Below, in pieces: positions 32,290 to 41,532 of a DNA stretch of 64,000 nt. A program made the translations under genes and the position numbers. The notes under the pieces were generated by a model. That model was not told the DNA's origin and did not search any database. It saw only the letters and a list, made by a program, of their open reading frames with translations. Where the stretch lies: positions 1-64,000 of the forward strand of contig NZ_VNIK02000018.1 of the NCBI RefSeq assembly GCF_007785775.2. The letters are read 5' to 3'. This stretch comes from Flagellimonas hadalis (GTDB lineage: Bacteria; Bacteroidota; Bacteroidia; Flavobacteriales; Flavobacteriaceae). Every line of letters begins with the position of its first letter. The first letter of the stretch is position 1.

Positions 32290-33588
32290 TTACCCATCCC
32301 ATATGGTGAATTTGTCAATATTTTTTCGAGTGGAAACCCTTGGCCTTTTTTGCCCTCCCCTCTTTTGGGGTGAAATTACTTTATCATAACTTTTATCTTT
32401 AAAATATTGATTGGCCAAGCTCTCTGCAATAACCAATTCTTCATCGGCATGAATTACCATGACCAGCACTTTACTTTGCTCTTTAGAGATTTTAGATGAA
32501 TTTTTTCTGTTTTGTCCCTCATCGAGCCCAATACCTAAAAAGTCAAGTCCTTGACAAATCCTGGATCGTATTATTGGGGAATTTTCACCGATGTCACCCG
32601 AGAAAACCAGCACATCCAAACCGCCCAAGACAGCGGTAAACGCCCCGATCCACTTTCTTACTTGATAGCAGAAGGAAGTTACAGCTTCCGCTGCCCTTCG
32701 GTCAACATCTTCTTTTAAAAGTAAATCAAGCATATTCGTACTTGTTTCGGAGATTTTTGGCGAACCGCCCTCATCATCTGTTAAGCTGTTGGGCTGTTTT
32801 GACCCCATCCGTTCTTTTTTCAGTAAATGCGCAAAATCGCCAAGATCTAAATCTCCGCTTCTTGTACCCATGACGAACCCCCCCAGTGGTGTAAACCCCA
32901 TGCCGGCATCTATGCTCTTGCCCTCCTTGACGGCAGTTATACTGGCCTCTTTGCCAAGATGTGCAAGAATGAGCCTTCCATCGGCTTTTTGAATACCTAT
33001 CCTTTTTTTAAGTTCCATCATGATATGGGAAAACGATTGCCCATGAAAGCCATGCCCGTGCGTGCGTGCCCGTTCAAAATGCCTTGGAATGAAAGGGGGT
33101 ATCTTGGCAGCCTTGGGCAGGTTCACCAGAAAACTGGTATCAAAAAAAGCTACCTGCTGTAATGCCGGAAATCGCATTGTGAACGTTTCAACAATCTCAA
33201 TCTCAGTTGAAAGACAGTTAGGAATATTATAGTCGGCAATCTGTTTCAGTTCGTTCAATAGGGCGGTATCGATTACTTTCGGCCCAGGATAGTTCAATCC
33301 ATATGTTATCTTGTGTCCTATGTAACCAATACGATCGAAGCCGGGTTGGTTTTTTAGCCAACCTATTAAAAAAACGGTCGCTTGATAAAAGCCAGGAGCG
33401 TATATCCGTGAATTTTCCCTTTCATTGCCTTTAACATGGGTAACCCTGAAAACCTCTTTGCCGGATCCGAGGTGACGAATATCACCAAAAAGTTCCTTCA
33501 CGGGATTTTCTGCCATTTCATACATTGTGAACCTAATATTTGATGGTCCGGCACTGATTGTTAAAAGGAGTGGGTTTTGCAGGTACAT
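32290..33588 (-). CDS. ackA: Acetate kinase
   Basis: This 432-residue enzyme converts acetyl phosphate and ADP to acetate and ATP. ASKHA-fold signatures include TISAGPSNIRFTMYE near the N-terminus, the phosphate/substrate segment ALQQVAFFDTSFLVNLPKA, GHGFHGQSFSHIMMEL, LAHLGKEASITAV and GDIGENSPIIRS toward the C-terminus. The N-terminal asparagine/glycine segment differs from typical AckA (SGPSN for NAGSSS-type), so it is a diverged paralogue. A basic C-terminal extension of about 25 residues follows the last core helix. No phosphotransacetylase or phosphoketolase is in the window to supply acetyl phosphate. Confidence 0.85.
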   Translation of the reverse strand: MYLQNPLLLTISAGPSNIRFTMYEMAENPVKELFGDIRHLGSGKEVFRVTHVKGNERENSRIYAPGFYQATVFLIGWLKNQPGFDRIGYIGHKITYGLNYPGPKVIDTALLNELKQIADYNIPNCLSTEIEIVETFTMRFPALQQVAFFDTSFLVNLPKAAKIPPFIPRHFERARTHGHGFHGQSFSHIMMELKKRIGIQKADGRLILAHLGKEASITAVKEGKSIDAGMGFTPLGGFVMGTRSGDLDLGDFAHLLKKERMGSKQPNSLTDDEGGSPKISETSTNMLDLLLKEDVDRRAAEAVTSFCYQVRKWIGAFTAVLGGLDVLVFSGDIGENSPIIRSRICQGLDFLGIGLDEGQNRKNSSKISKEQSKVLVMVIHADEELVIAESLANQYFKDKSYDKVISPQKRGGQKRPRVSTRKNIDKFTIWDG

Positions 33589-33602
33589 TTTAACTTGTGA
33601 TT

Positions 33603-33824
33603 TTATTGGTTATCGTTATCTTCAAAAGCACAGCTCTTGTTTTCCATAAATTCGGCGGCCATCTTTTTGTATTCCTCGCCAAGGTGCTCTCCGCACCATT
33701 CAAGAAGGGCCGGCTGTTCGAAAGACGTGGTATTGCGGACCGCCTTTTTCAGTTCCATCCTCAACAACCTCTTGTCGAAGCTGACTTTTTTTAATATGGT
33801 TTCGTGATATTCCAGTGTTTTCAT
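33603..33824 (-). CDS. Small conserved protein of unknown function
   Basis: This 73-residue protein begins MKTLEYHETILKKVSFDKRL and is charged and helical, with EQPALLEWCGEHLGEEYKKM and an acidic tail. The single Cys and the acidic C-terminus are the only distinctive features. It lies between ackA (14 bases) and glgP (24 bases), so it is part of the same operon. I do not recognise it. Confidence 0.6.
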   Translation of the reverse strand: MKTLEYHETILKKVSFDKRLLRMELKKAVRNTTSFEQPALLEWCGEHLGEEYKKMAAEFMENKSCAFEDNDNQ

Positions 33825-33848
33825 TTGTCCGATTATTTGAAATTTGAT

Positions 33849-36395
33849 TTAATGCTGCCATAATATCAAGTTATTCTCCAACGGTACGGATACACCTTCG
33901 TAGTTCGGTGCAATACGAACCGTGTAGTGATCAATTGGCCGGTCAGTAATTACCTGTGCGTAAAAGTTATGTTCCCCTTCTTCGCCCATCCAATCAAATT
34001 TCATCGTGTTTCTTTCGGGCGTTTTGCCGTTAACACCTTCTGCGAAAAGTTCTACCTGAATATGCTTGGGGTCAATACCATTCAGCCAAATGGGTGCTCT
34101 AACATGATGTTTATGGCGCTCACTTTCAATCTGAACTTTTCCGAATTTTATGGTATCCCATCTTTTCATAAGTTCGTTTTGCGTGTCTAAAATCCTTTTT
34201 CCAGCAGCTCCCTTTTTTGCCGCACGCCTCTTGTATTTTTCTGCTGCAGGCAGATAAAATTGTTCTGTGTACTCCCTTACCGTTCGATTGGTCGAAAAAC
34301 GGGGCGTTAGGGTCGCCATACTTTTTCGCATTCTCCCTACCCACTGTTCAGGGATGCCTTTTTTGTTACGTGAATAAAATTCGGGTACTATTTGTTGCTC
34401 CAGAATTTCATATAAAGCTATCGCCTCGGCAGCATCCAAAGCAGGGTCATCACCATGTTCTTGTCCATCACCCAATGCCCAGCCCACTTCTGGGGTGAAT
34501 GCCTCGGCCCACCAACCGTCCAGTTCCGATAAGTTGAGGCCACCGTTTACAAGTACTTTCATGCCACTGGTACCACTGGCTTCCCAGGGCCGTCTCGGGG
34601 TATTGAGCCATACATCAACGCCCTGGACCAAATTTTCCGTCAACAGCATGTCATAATCACTTAGAAAAAGGACATGCCTGTACAAATTATGTTGTTGGAT
34701 GAACTGCGCCCACTTTTGTATCAACCCTTTTCCCGCTTCATCAAATGGGGGCGCTTTGCCGGCCAAAACCAATTGTAACGGATGTTCCGAATTGGTCAGA
34801 ATTCGGACCAAACGTTCGGGATCGTACAATAAGAGATCCGGTCTTTTGTAAGGCACAAACCGGCGGGCAAAGCCCAAGGTCAATGTGTCCGGGTCAAGAA
34901 CTTGGTCGGCGATTTCGACCACTTCAGATGGTAGGCCCGAGACTATTGCCTGTCTCTCAAACCTTTCCCTTATAAAATCGACAAGACGATTTCTGGATTG
35001 GTTCCTAAACTCCCAAAGTTTTCCGTCGGATAGCTTAGAAATATGTGCCGAATGGTCATCGAGTTCGCCCCGCCAGCGATCTTTTCCGCAGGCTGCTGTC
35101 CATACCTTGTCCGCATATTCAGAATCCCAAGAGGGCATATGAACCCCGTTGGTGACATGGCCAACAGGTATTTCTTGTATCGGCCATCGCTTAAAGAGAT
35201 TTCGAAAAAGATTTCTGCTAACCTCGCCGTGTAAACGACTGACGCCGTTCACCGCACCGCTACCGCGAATGGCCAGATAGGCCATGTTGAAGCTCTCCCA
35301 ATGATTATTGGAATCTGCCCTGCCCAAGGCCATCAGGTCATTGAAATCGATACCCAATTCGTTTTTGGCGTATTGGCCAAGAAACTGTTCCATTAGCATT
35401 GGACTGAAATGATCAAAACCGGCAGCAACCGCTGTATGGGTGGTAAACAGGTTGCCTGCCCGGGTAACGGCAAGTGCCCGTTCAAAAGAAGTTCCATTCA
35501 TCTTCATAAAATCGCTGGCACGTTCCAGCACGAGAAAGGCTGCATGGCCTTCGTTCATATGGCACACTTCTGGCTGGATATTCAGGGCCTTAAGTAATTT
35601 GTAGCCCCCGATACCCAGAACAATCTCTTGTTTTATGCGATGGTCGGGGCCACCTCCATATAGCTCGTCGGTAATACCACGATGGAGGGGCAAATTGGCG
35701 GCATCGTTGCTATCCAATAGATATAGCTTTGACCTTCCTACCTGTACCTGCCATGTCCTTAGCCATAGCGGGTGACCGGGCAACGATACCTTTATGCGAA
35801 GCCACTCCCCGTTGGGTAGGCGTAAGGGCGTAACGGGCAATTGCCCTGGGTCATTGTGCGGGAACAAGGCATTTTGTGAGCCAAATTTGTCGATTTCCTG
35901 ACGGAAATACCCTTTGGCATAGAGTAGCCCCACGGCCACGACCGGTACGCCCAGGTCACTTGCCGATTTCAACTGATCTCCGGCCACGTTGCCCAGGCCG
36001 CCTGCATAAATGGGCAGTGCCTCGCTCAGCATATACTCCATGCTGAAATAGGCAACACACTTAAGCTGGGTCTTGGCATAGTTTTGTTGAAACCAGTTCG
36101 GGGCCGATAGTGCTTTTTCGTTCTCATTCAAAAGGCTTTTGATTTTCGCCCGGAATTCTGGATCGTTCAAATGCCCCTCAAGCCGGTCGCGTGAAACGGT
36201 CTGCAAGATTACCCATGGATTTTGGGTAAGTTTCCAAAGTTCGGGGTCTAATTGTTGCCATAGTTTATCCGAGGCATGGTTCCATGACCAGCGAATGTTC
36301 AGGGCAAGTTCCAAAAGGTCATCGATTCCCTCGACATCAGTGTGTATCAATCCGTAGAGTTGATCAATATGATTTTTTTGTTCTTTCATTTTCAT
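33849..36395 (-). CDS. glgP: Alpha-glucan phosphorylase (glycogen phosphorylase family)
   Basis: This 848-residue enzyme cleaves glycogen or maltodextrin by phosphorolysis to glucose-1-phosphate. It has the AYFSMEYMLSEALPIYAGGL start of the TIGR02094-type phosphorylases, VCHMNEGHAAFLVLERA, FARRFVPYKRPDLLL and WLNTPRRPWEASGTSGMK, where the pyridoxal-phosphate lysine follows GTSGM. I chose the ATG at 36395 (leader AAGGACAAA); the longer frame overlaps the upstream hydrolase gene. It feeds the glycolysis genes of the same block. No glycogen synthase or branching enzyme is in the window, so the genes are catabolic. Confidence 0.93.
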   Translation of the reverse strand: MKMKEQKNHIDQLYGLIHTDVEGIDDLLELALNIRWSWNHASDKLWQQLDPELWKLTQNPWVILQTVSRDRLEGHLNDPEFRAKIKSLLNENEKALSAPNWFQQNYAKTQLKCVAYFSMEYMLSEALPIYAGGLGNVAGDQLKSASDLGVPVVAVGLLYAKGYFRQEIDKFGSQNALFPHNDPGQLPVTPLRLPNGEWLRIKVSLPGHPLWLRTWQVQVGRSKLYLLDSNDAANLPLHRGITDELYGGGPDHRIKQEIVLGIGGYKLLKALNIQPEVCHMNEGHAAFLVLERASDFMKMNGTSFERALAVTRAGNLFTTHTAVAAGFDHFSPMLMEQFLGQYAKNELGIDFNDLMALGRADSNNHWESFNMAYLAIRGSGAVNGVSRLHGEVSRNLFRNLFKRWPIQEIPVGHVTNGVHMPSWDSEYADKVWTAACGKDRWRGELDDHSAHISKLSDGKLWEFRNQSRNRLVDFIRERFERQAIVSGLPSEVVEIADQVLDPDTLTLGFARRFVPYKRPDLLLYDPERLVRILTNSEHPLQLVLAGKAPPFDEAGKGLIQKWAQFIQQHNLYRHVLFLSDYDMLLTENLVQGVDVWLNTPRRPWEASGTSGMKVLVNGGLNLSELDGWWAEAFTPEVGWALGDGQEHGDDPALDAAEAIALYEILEQQIVPEFYSRNKKGIPEQWVGRMRKSMATLTPRFSTNRTVREYTEQFYLPAAEKYKRRAAKKGAAGKRILDTQNELMKRWDTIKFGKVQIESERHKHHVRAPIWLNGIDPKHIQVELFAEGVNGKTPERNTMKFDWMGEEGEHNFYAQVITDRPIDHYTVRIAPNYEGVSVPLENNLILWQH

Positions 36396-36432
36396 TTTGT
36401 CCTTACATTTCTTCCAATATTGTTCATTGCGG

Positions 36433-37341
36433 TTAATGATCAAAAAAATCGCTTATCGCTTTCCAAACCTTAAAGGGCTCTTTTAGAAAGAGTTGGTGGT
36501 CACCATTCTCCACACGCATTAACTTACTCTTGGTAAATAGACTTGCAAAATTCTCTACATTTACGTAGGGTGCCAATTTATCGACTGTGCCTTGGATAAA
36601 GAGGATCTTCCGGTCACGTATGTTTTTGGCAAGTACAAATAAATTTGTGTTGAGAATTACTTCGTTCAACGAATTGTAATAGCTCTGCCAAGTATGTTTT
36701 TTTGAGTCCTTAAAAACGTCATCGGTCAGATTTTCGGGCTTGAACCATTTAACAATGTATAAGGGGTGTAGCATACAGAACAATTTTCCATATCGGCCTA
36801 CGGCGAGCGTATCAAAATAAGAACCATCGGGCATCTGTTCCAAAAATTGATCCCTGCTTTCAAAGACGGGAAAGCCGATTACGGTCGCTCCCTTAAACCA
36901 GTTAGGATGTTTTTCGAATAATGCCAGCGATATTATGGCTCCCATGGAATGACCGACAATAAGGCTCCCTCCTTTGTCAAACCCCTCTGCCGAGATGACC
37001 TTTTCAAGGGCCGTAAGTTGAATTTCGAGGGTATATTCGCTTTGGGGCTTGGGAGAGTCGCCAAAGCCCAACAAATCGACCAAAAGAAGTCTATGCGTTC
37101 CGGTAATTTGTTCCAAACCCCTTTTCCAATAGTTTTTTGAACCTGCCAGACCATGGATCAAGACCATGTTTTTATCTCCCGAACCCACTATTTCATAGTT
37201 CAAGGGCATGGTTTCTGGATCATATTCAGGAGCTACGGCGACCGTAAGGTATTGGTATCCCGCTACCGACATGATGAGTGCCACAATCGCCAATACTGCC
37301 CAAAAGGTCTTTTTCGCTATTTTCATCATTGCATGTTTCAT
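36433..37341 (-). CDS. Alpha/beta hydrolase, membrane-anchored
   Basis: This 302-residue hydrolase has an N-terminal transmembrane anchor (about 13-33) and then the alpha/beta fold. The oxyanion segment VLIHGLAGSKNYW is followed by LLLVDLLGFGDSPKPQSEYT, the nucleophile elbow VGHSMGAI, and a C-terminal acid/His part (QGTVDKLAPYVNVENF, then GDHQLFLKEP). The substrate is unknown; such esterases/lipases act on lipids or small esters. Alternative starts four or five codons downstream exist. Confidence 0.85.
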   Translation of the reverse strand: MKHAMMKIAKKTFWAVLAIVALIMSVAGYQYLTVAVAPEYDPETMPLNYEIVGSGDKNMVLIHGLAGSKNYWKRGLEQITGTHRLLLVDLLGFGDSPKPQSEYTLEIQLTALEKVISAEGFDKGGSLIVGHSMGAIISLALFEKHPNWFKGATVIGFPVFESRDQFLEQMPDGSYFDTLAVGRYGKLFCMLHPLYIVKWFKPENLTDDVFKDSKKHTWQSYYNSLNEVILNTNLFVLAKNIRDRKILFIQGTVDKLAPYVNVENFASLFTKSKLMRVENGDHQLFLKEPFKVWKAISDFFDH

Positions 37342-37372
37342 TATCCTATGTCGAACCCGACCTCGTTTTTTC

Positions 37373-39082
37373 TTACACCCAATTGTTCTTGAAGATCAAA
37401 AACTCCATGGGTCTTAGTTTTACCTTGATGAAAAGGCGATCGGTTTCTAAAGCTGTGTTTTTTTCGATTTTGACTTTTTTCTTGTTCCCATAGATACATT
37501 CCATTAGAAGATTTTCTTTGTTGATAGCGTTATCTATGGTTACGTATCCTTCTTTGGTATTCTTTGGAGAAGAATTATAGACGACAAGTATCTCGCCCTG
37601 ATAAAGGATCCTTGAAAATGCCAAAAGACATTGTTCACAATCTGGAAACCGAAAATCGAGCCCATTTTCTGAAGTTTCCCTAAAATACATTCTACCGAAT
37701 TTTAGAATGGCTTCCCTTTGCCTAAGATGTGCCAAGAACGAAATTCTCTTGAATAGCCATGACCCTTGGTTCAATACGTTGGTCTCCTTATCATCGGGAT
37801 TGAACATGCCCTCCCTGATATACCGATCATCAGTACCGTTGCCCTCAAAACCTTGTTCGGTACCGTAATAAATACATGGAGCGCCAAGGGCACAAATGAG
37901 AAAGCCCATGCCCGCAACAATTTGCTCGGGAGCGGCATTGTGGCCAAAGCGGTGCTTAAAATCCATCCCAACCTGGTCGTGGTCGTCGATATAGGTCACC
38001 AGAAATTCGCCATACTCGCCACGGTGAAGGGCATTCTTTCGCAGTTCTTCATAGCGCCGTATCAATAGGTTCGGTGATGAATTGCCCTTTATCACTTCCG
38101 CCAGGACACTGTGCAGGGGGTGATCTAAGATAGAATCAAGCCCATAATAGATGTTACGGTCTTCAGGCAGTACTTTAGGGCCTATATAGGGATTGCTCAT
38201 TTCATCGTTGCCGATAATTTCACCGAACAGGAAAAAGTTTCTTTTGCCCAAAGAGTAAGCATATTCCCGAATCCTCGAACAAAAACGGCTGGTATCCTGC
38301 CCTTTCATATGTTTGACAGCATCCAAACGAAAACCATCAACATCCACCTCACGTATCCAGTAACAATGGATTTTGGCCAGTAGCTCCTGTAAGTCTTCAC
38401 TGGCGGGGGAACCATCGTTCCGAAATGTTTTTAAGGTAAAGAAGTCGCCTTCCTGGGTCTCGGGATACGCATCGAAATTCTTGATCTGCCCTTTACGGTT
38501 ATACATTTCGGGATTTCTCAGTTCAAGGGGTATCGGTCTGTCCTTTTCTCGCCAATCACCCAACGGAAAACGCTCTCCTTTGAAATAATAATAGCTGTAA
38601 TCAAAGGGATAGGACCAATTATCGCCAGAATGATGCAGAACGATATCCAAAAAGACCCGTATATCAAGCCCGTGTGCCTTGTCAACGAGTTTTTCCAAGT
38701 CTTTCTTTGTGCCCAAGCGTTTGTCCACATCCATATAATTCTGAATGGCATAGCCATGGTAGGACTCTGGATTGTTTTCAAACACGGGGCTTAGCCAGAT
38801 GGCCGTACAGCCCAAGTTTTTGATATAGTCAATGTTGTTGATGATCCCCTTAAGAGTACCGCCAAAGGGCTTTCGCAATTGATCTTCATTCCCGAAACCA
38901 GGGTGCCGGATATCGAAATTCTTTGAGTGCCGTGCATTGCTATCATGAAACCGGTCAACCATAAGAAAGTAAATGATCTCCTCACGCCATTCCCTATGGC
39001 AGTTTACCCAATATTTCTTGTCTGGGCGTGGTGAAAGTTCTATTTCCTCAATTGATTTTAACATCATCTCGTTTTTAAACAT
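37373..39082 (-). CDS. Alpha-amylase family glycoside hydrolase (GH13)
   Basis: This 569-residue enzyme has the four GH13 regions: FLDIVLHHSGD, DVDGFRLDAVKHM (nucleophile Asp), FLFGEIIGNDEM (acid Glu) and VTYIDDHDQVGMD (transition-state Asp). It has no signal peptide, so it is probably cytoplasmic and acts on maltodextrins or branch points together with GlgP. Exact specificity (alpha-1,4 versus alpha-1,6, hydrolase versus transferase) cannot be set. It overlaps the symporter gene by eight bases. Confidence 0.9.
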   Translation of the reverse strand: MFKNEMMLKSIEEIELSPRPDKKYWVNCHREWREEIIYFLMVDRFHDSNARHSKNFDIRHPGFGNEDQLRKPFGGTLKGIINNIDYIKNLGCTAIWLSPVFENNPESYHGYAIQNYMDVDKRLGTKKDLEKLVDKAHGLDIRVFLDIVLHHSGDNWSYPFDYSYYYFKGERFPLGDWREKDRPIPLELRNPEMYNRKGQIKNFDAYPETQEGDFFTLKTFRNDGSPASEDLQELLAKIHCYWIREVDVDGFRLDAVKHMKGQDTSRFCSRIREYAYSLGKRNFFLFGEIIGNDEMSNPYIGPKVLPEDRNIYYGLDSILDHPLHSVLAEVIKGNSSPNLLIRRYEELRKNALHRGEYGEFLVTYIDDHDQVGMDFKHRFGHNAAPEQIVAGMGFLICALGAPCIYYGTEQGFEGNGTDDRYIREGMFNPDDKETNVLNQGSWLFKRISFLAHLRQREAILKFGRMYFRETSENGLDFRFPDCEQCLLAFSRILYQGEILVVYNSSPKNTKEGYVTIDNAINKENLLMECIYGNKKKVKIEKNTALETDRLFIKVKLRPMEFLIFKNNWV

Positions 39083-40445
39083 TCACATTGGAATATGGTG
39101 TATTTGTAGTTATATCTACCTCTTTGCTTTCTTGTGATCTTGCTCCATAAAAACGGTTGAAAACCATACAGGCCGTTAGGTCACCGGTAACATTGACCGC
39201 AGTTCTGAACATGCCGAGCAAGCGCTCCACCCCTATAATTATGATAATGCCTTCAGCCGGTATTCCGGCACTTGACAAAACGGAAGCCAAAATCACCACA
39301 CCGCCACCGGGTATGGCAGGGGTGCCGATGGAGGCGGCAACTATGGTGACCACGACAACAATAATATTCAGAAGGCCCATTTCAAGGCCATAAGCCTGAG
39401 CGATGAACAAAGTCGTTATGGTTTGGTAAAGTGCTGTTCCATCCATGTTCACGGTAGCCCCTATCGGAATAATGAAATTGCTGATGGAGCCGTTCACTTT
39501 GAGCTCTTCTTCCGCTGTTTTTAAGGAAAGGGGCATTACTGCGGCAGAACTCGTGGTCGAGAATGCCAATAGTTGAACATCCGTGATCTTTTTCAAAAAT
39601 TTAAACGGATTGCTCTGGCCCAATAGACTTACCAATAACAGGTAAACACCGACCAAAAGGAATAACCCTATCAGTACCACGAGCACATAAAAGCCCAAAC
39701 CTGAAAGGGAGTTTAGACCAACACTGGATGTAAGTTGCGCCATTAAACCAAATACTGCGATGGGTACCAACAACATGGCCCATTTGACCACGGTCATGCA
39801 GATTTCCTGTACGGCACCCAAGAGCAGCTTGACAGGTTTGAGCAAATCGTCAGGCAGCGACAATACGGCAACCCCGATTATAATGGTAAAAATCACAATG
39901 CTCAACATTTCACCACTGACCATCGAGGCCAATGGGTTTTCAGGCAGTAGATCGGTAATGACATTCGGTATATCGTTTATTCCAAACGACAGTTCCGTAC
40001 TTTCGTCCGTATTGGCCAAAGCATTTGCATGATCGACTTCCGCCTGTTGGTGGAGAAACTTTCCCGGTCTAAAGATCAAGGCCAGAACCGTACCTATGGT
40101 TACCGATATAATCGTTGTCGATATAAAATATAAGAGTACGCCCCCGCCCAATCTTTTCAGATTTTCCTTGTCGTTACTCGCTATGCCGGTGATGATGGAG
40201 GCCACAATCAGTGGTATCATGATCATCTGGACCAATTTCAAAAAGAGCATGCCCGGCAGGGCCAGCCAATTCCCCAGAACATCGGCGGTGCTTTTGGTGA
40301 TCCAACCGTTTTGGGGACTTAACAACAGGCCTACTCCAACACCAAGAAACAAAGCAATGATAACTTTGAGCCAAAGCCGGTTCTCAACCAACCTTTGTAG
40401 GTAGTGGTTTAATGATTTTAATGATTTTATTTCCGTATCCAGCAT
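39075..40445 (-). CDS. Dicarboxylate/amino acid:cation symporter (DAACS, GltP/DctA-like)
   Basis: This 456-residue transporter has the DAACS pattern: LKVIIALFLGVGVGLLLSP, serine-rich re-entrant loop AFSTTSSAAVMPLSLKTAEE, the transport-site helix PIGATVNMDGTALYQ and IGTPAIPGGGVVILASVL, then NVTGDLTACMVFNRFYG. It imports glutamate, aspartate or C4-dicarboxylates with Na+ or H+. In this block it might feed fumarate or succinate chemistry or take up organic acids, by inference. Confidence 0.93.
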   Translation of the reverse strand: MLDTEIKSLKSLNHYLQRLVENRLWLKVIIALFLGVGVGLLLSPQNGWITKSTADVLGNWLALPGMLFLKLVQMIMIPLIVASIITGIASNDKENLKRLGGGVLLYFISTTIISVTIGTVLALIFRPGKFLHQQAEVDHANALANTDESTELSFGINDIPNVITDLLPENPLASMVSGEMLSIVIFTIIIGVAVLSLPDDLLKPVKLLLGAVQEICMTVVKWAMLLVPIAVFGLMAQLTSSVGLNSLSGLGFYVLVVLIGLFLLVGVYLLLVSLLGQSNPFKFLKKITDVQLLAFSTTSSAAVMPLSLKTAEEELKVNGSISNFIIPIGATVNMDGTALYQTITTLFIAQAYGLEMGLLNIIVVVVTIVAASIGTPAIPGGGVVILASVLSSAGIPAEGIIIIIGVERLLGMFRTAVNVTGDLTACMVFNRFYGARSQESKEVDITTNTPYSNVNV

Positions 40446-40461
40446 TCTTTTATCAGATGAC

Positions 40462-41523
40462 TTATGCTATTGTTATTCTTTCTTCAAGGTAAACGCCCTG
40501 CACGGCATGCAATAATTCCACACCGTCCTTAAAAGGTCTTTGAAAGGCCTTTCTCCCTAAGATCAATCCTGCTCCGCCTGCCCTTTTGTTGATGACCGCA
40601 GTTCTGACCGCATCCGACATATCTGACTCGCCTTGTGAACCGCCACCTGAGTTTATCAAACCTATTTTGCCCATGTAGCAATTGGCCACCTGCAACCGGC
40701 ATAGATCTATGGGGTGCTCCGTGGTCAGTGTTTCGTACATGGCATCATCAAACTTGCCGAATTTCAGGTTCTTGAAACCAAAATTGGTCGTGGGCAACTT
40801 CTGTTTGATGATATCGGCCTGTATCGTTACCCCTAAATGGTTGGCCTGACCCGTTAAATCCGCGGCGGTGTGATAGTCCTCTTTGTCTGTTTTGAAAGCA
40901 TCGTTGCGGGTGTAGCACCACAAAATTGTGGCCATACCAAGGCTATGGGCCTCGGCAAAGGCTTCCGCAATCTCCCTTATCTGTCGATTGCTTTCCTGGG
41001 ACCCAAAATAAATGGTAGCCCCGATTGCAACCGCGCCCATGTTCCACGCTTCCCTGACTTTTCCGAACAGGTTCTGGTCATAAGTGTTGGGATAGGACAA
41101 TAATTCATTGTGGTTTATCTTGACAATGAAGGGGACTTTATGCGCATATTTCCGAGAACAAAGGCCCAACACCCCAAAAGTGGAGGCCACACCGTTGCAA
41201 CCGGCTTCGATGGCGAGCTTTACAATGTTCTCGGGATCAAAATAATCGGGGTTCTTGTAAAAAGAAAATAAGGCACTGTGCTCGATTCCCTGATCTACCG
41301 GTAAAATGCTGAGATACCCCGTACCTCCCAGATTACCATGGCCATATAATTGCGAAAGGCTTCGGAGTACTTGTTGATTTCGATTACTATTGACGAATAC
41401 GTTGTCCACAATATTCTTATCGGGCAACTGCAGTTCATCTTTGGTGACCTTCTGGCTTACATGATCTAAATAGAAAGATGCTTTGTCCCCTAAATGCGCG
41501 ACTATGTTATCATAAGTTTTCAT
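40462..41523 (-). CDS. Class I fructose-bisphosphate aldolase (DhnA/FbaB type)
   Basis: This 353-residue enzyme belongs to the DhnA family. It has [52 protein letters not shown] and [15 protein letters not shown], the last matching the Schiff-base-lysine segment of E. coli Fba[15 protein letters not shown] binds phosphate. It splits fructose-1,6-bisphosphate without a metal, so it works under metal limitation or oxidative stress. It is 10 bases upstream of nothing else than the GAPDH gene and forms with it the lower glycolytic pair of the block. Confidence 0.93.
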   Translation of the reverse strand: MKTYDNIVAHLGDKASFYLDHVSQKVTKDELQLPDKNIVDNVFVNSNRNQQVLRSLSQLYGHGNLGGTGYLSILPVDQGIEHSALFSFYKNPDYFDPENIVKLAIEAGCNGVASTFGVLGLCSRKYAHKVPFIVKINHNELLSYPNTYDQNLFGKVREAWNMGAVAIGATIYFGSQESNRQIREIAEAFAEAHSLGMATILWCYTRNDAFKTDKEDYHTAADLTGQANHLGVTIQADIIKQKLPTTNFGFKNLKFGKFDDAMYETLTTEHPIDLCRLQVANCYMGKIGLINSGGGSQGESDMSDAVRTAVINKRAGGAGLILGRKAFQRPFKDGVELLHAVQGVYLEERITIA

Positions 41524-41532
41524 AATGAAATT

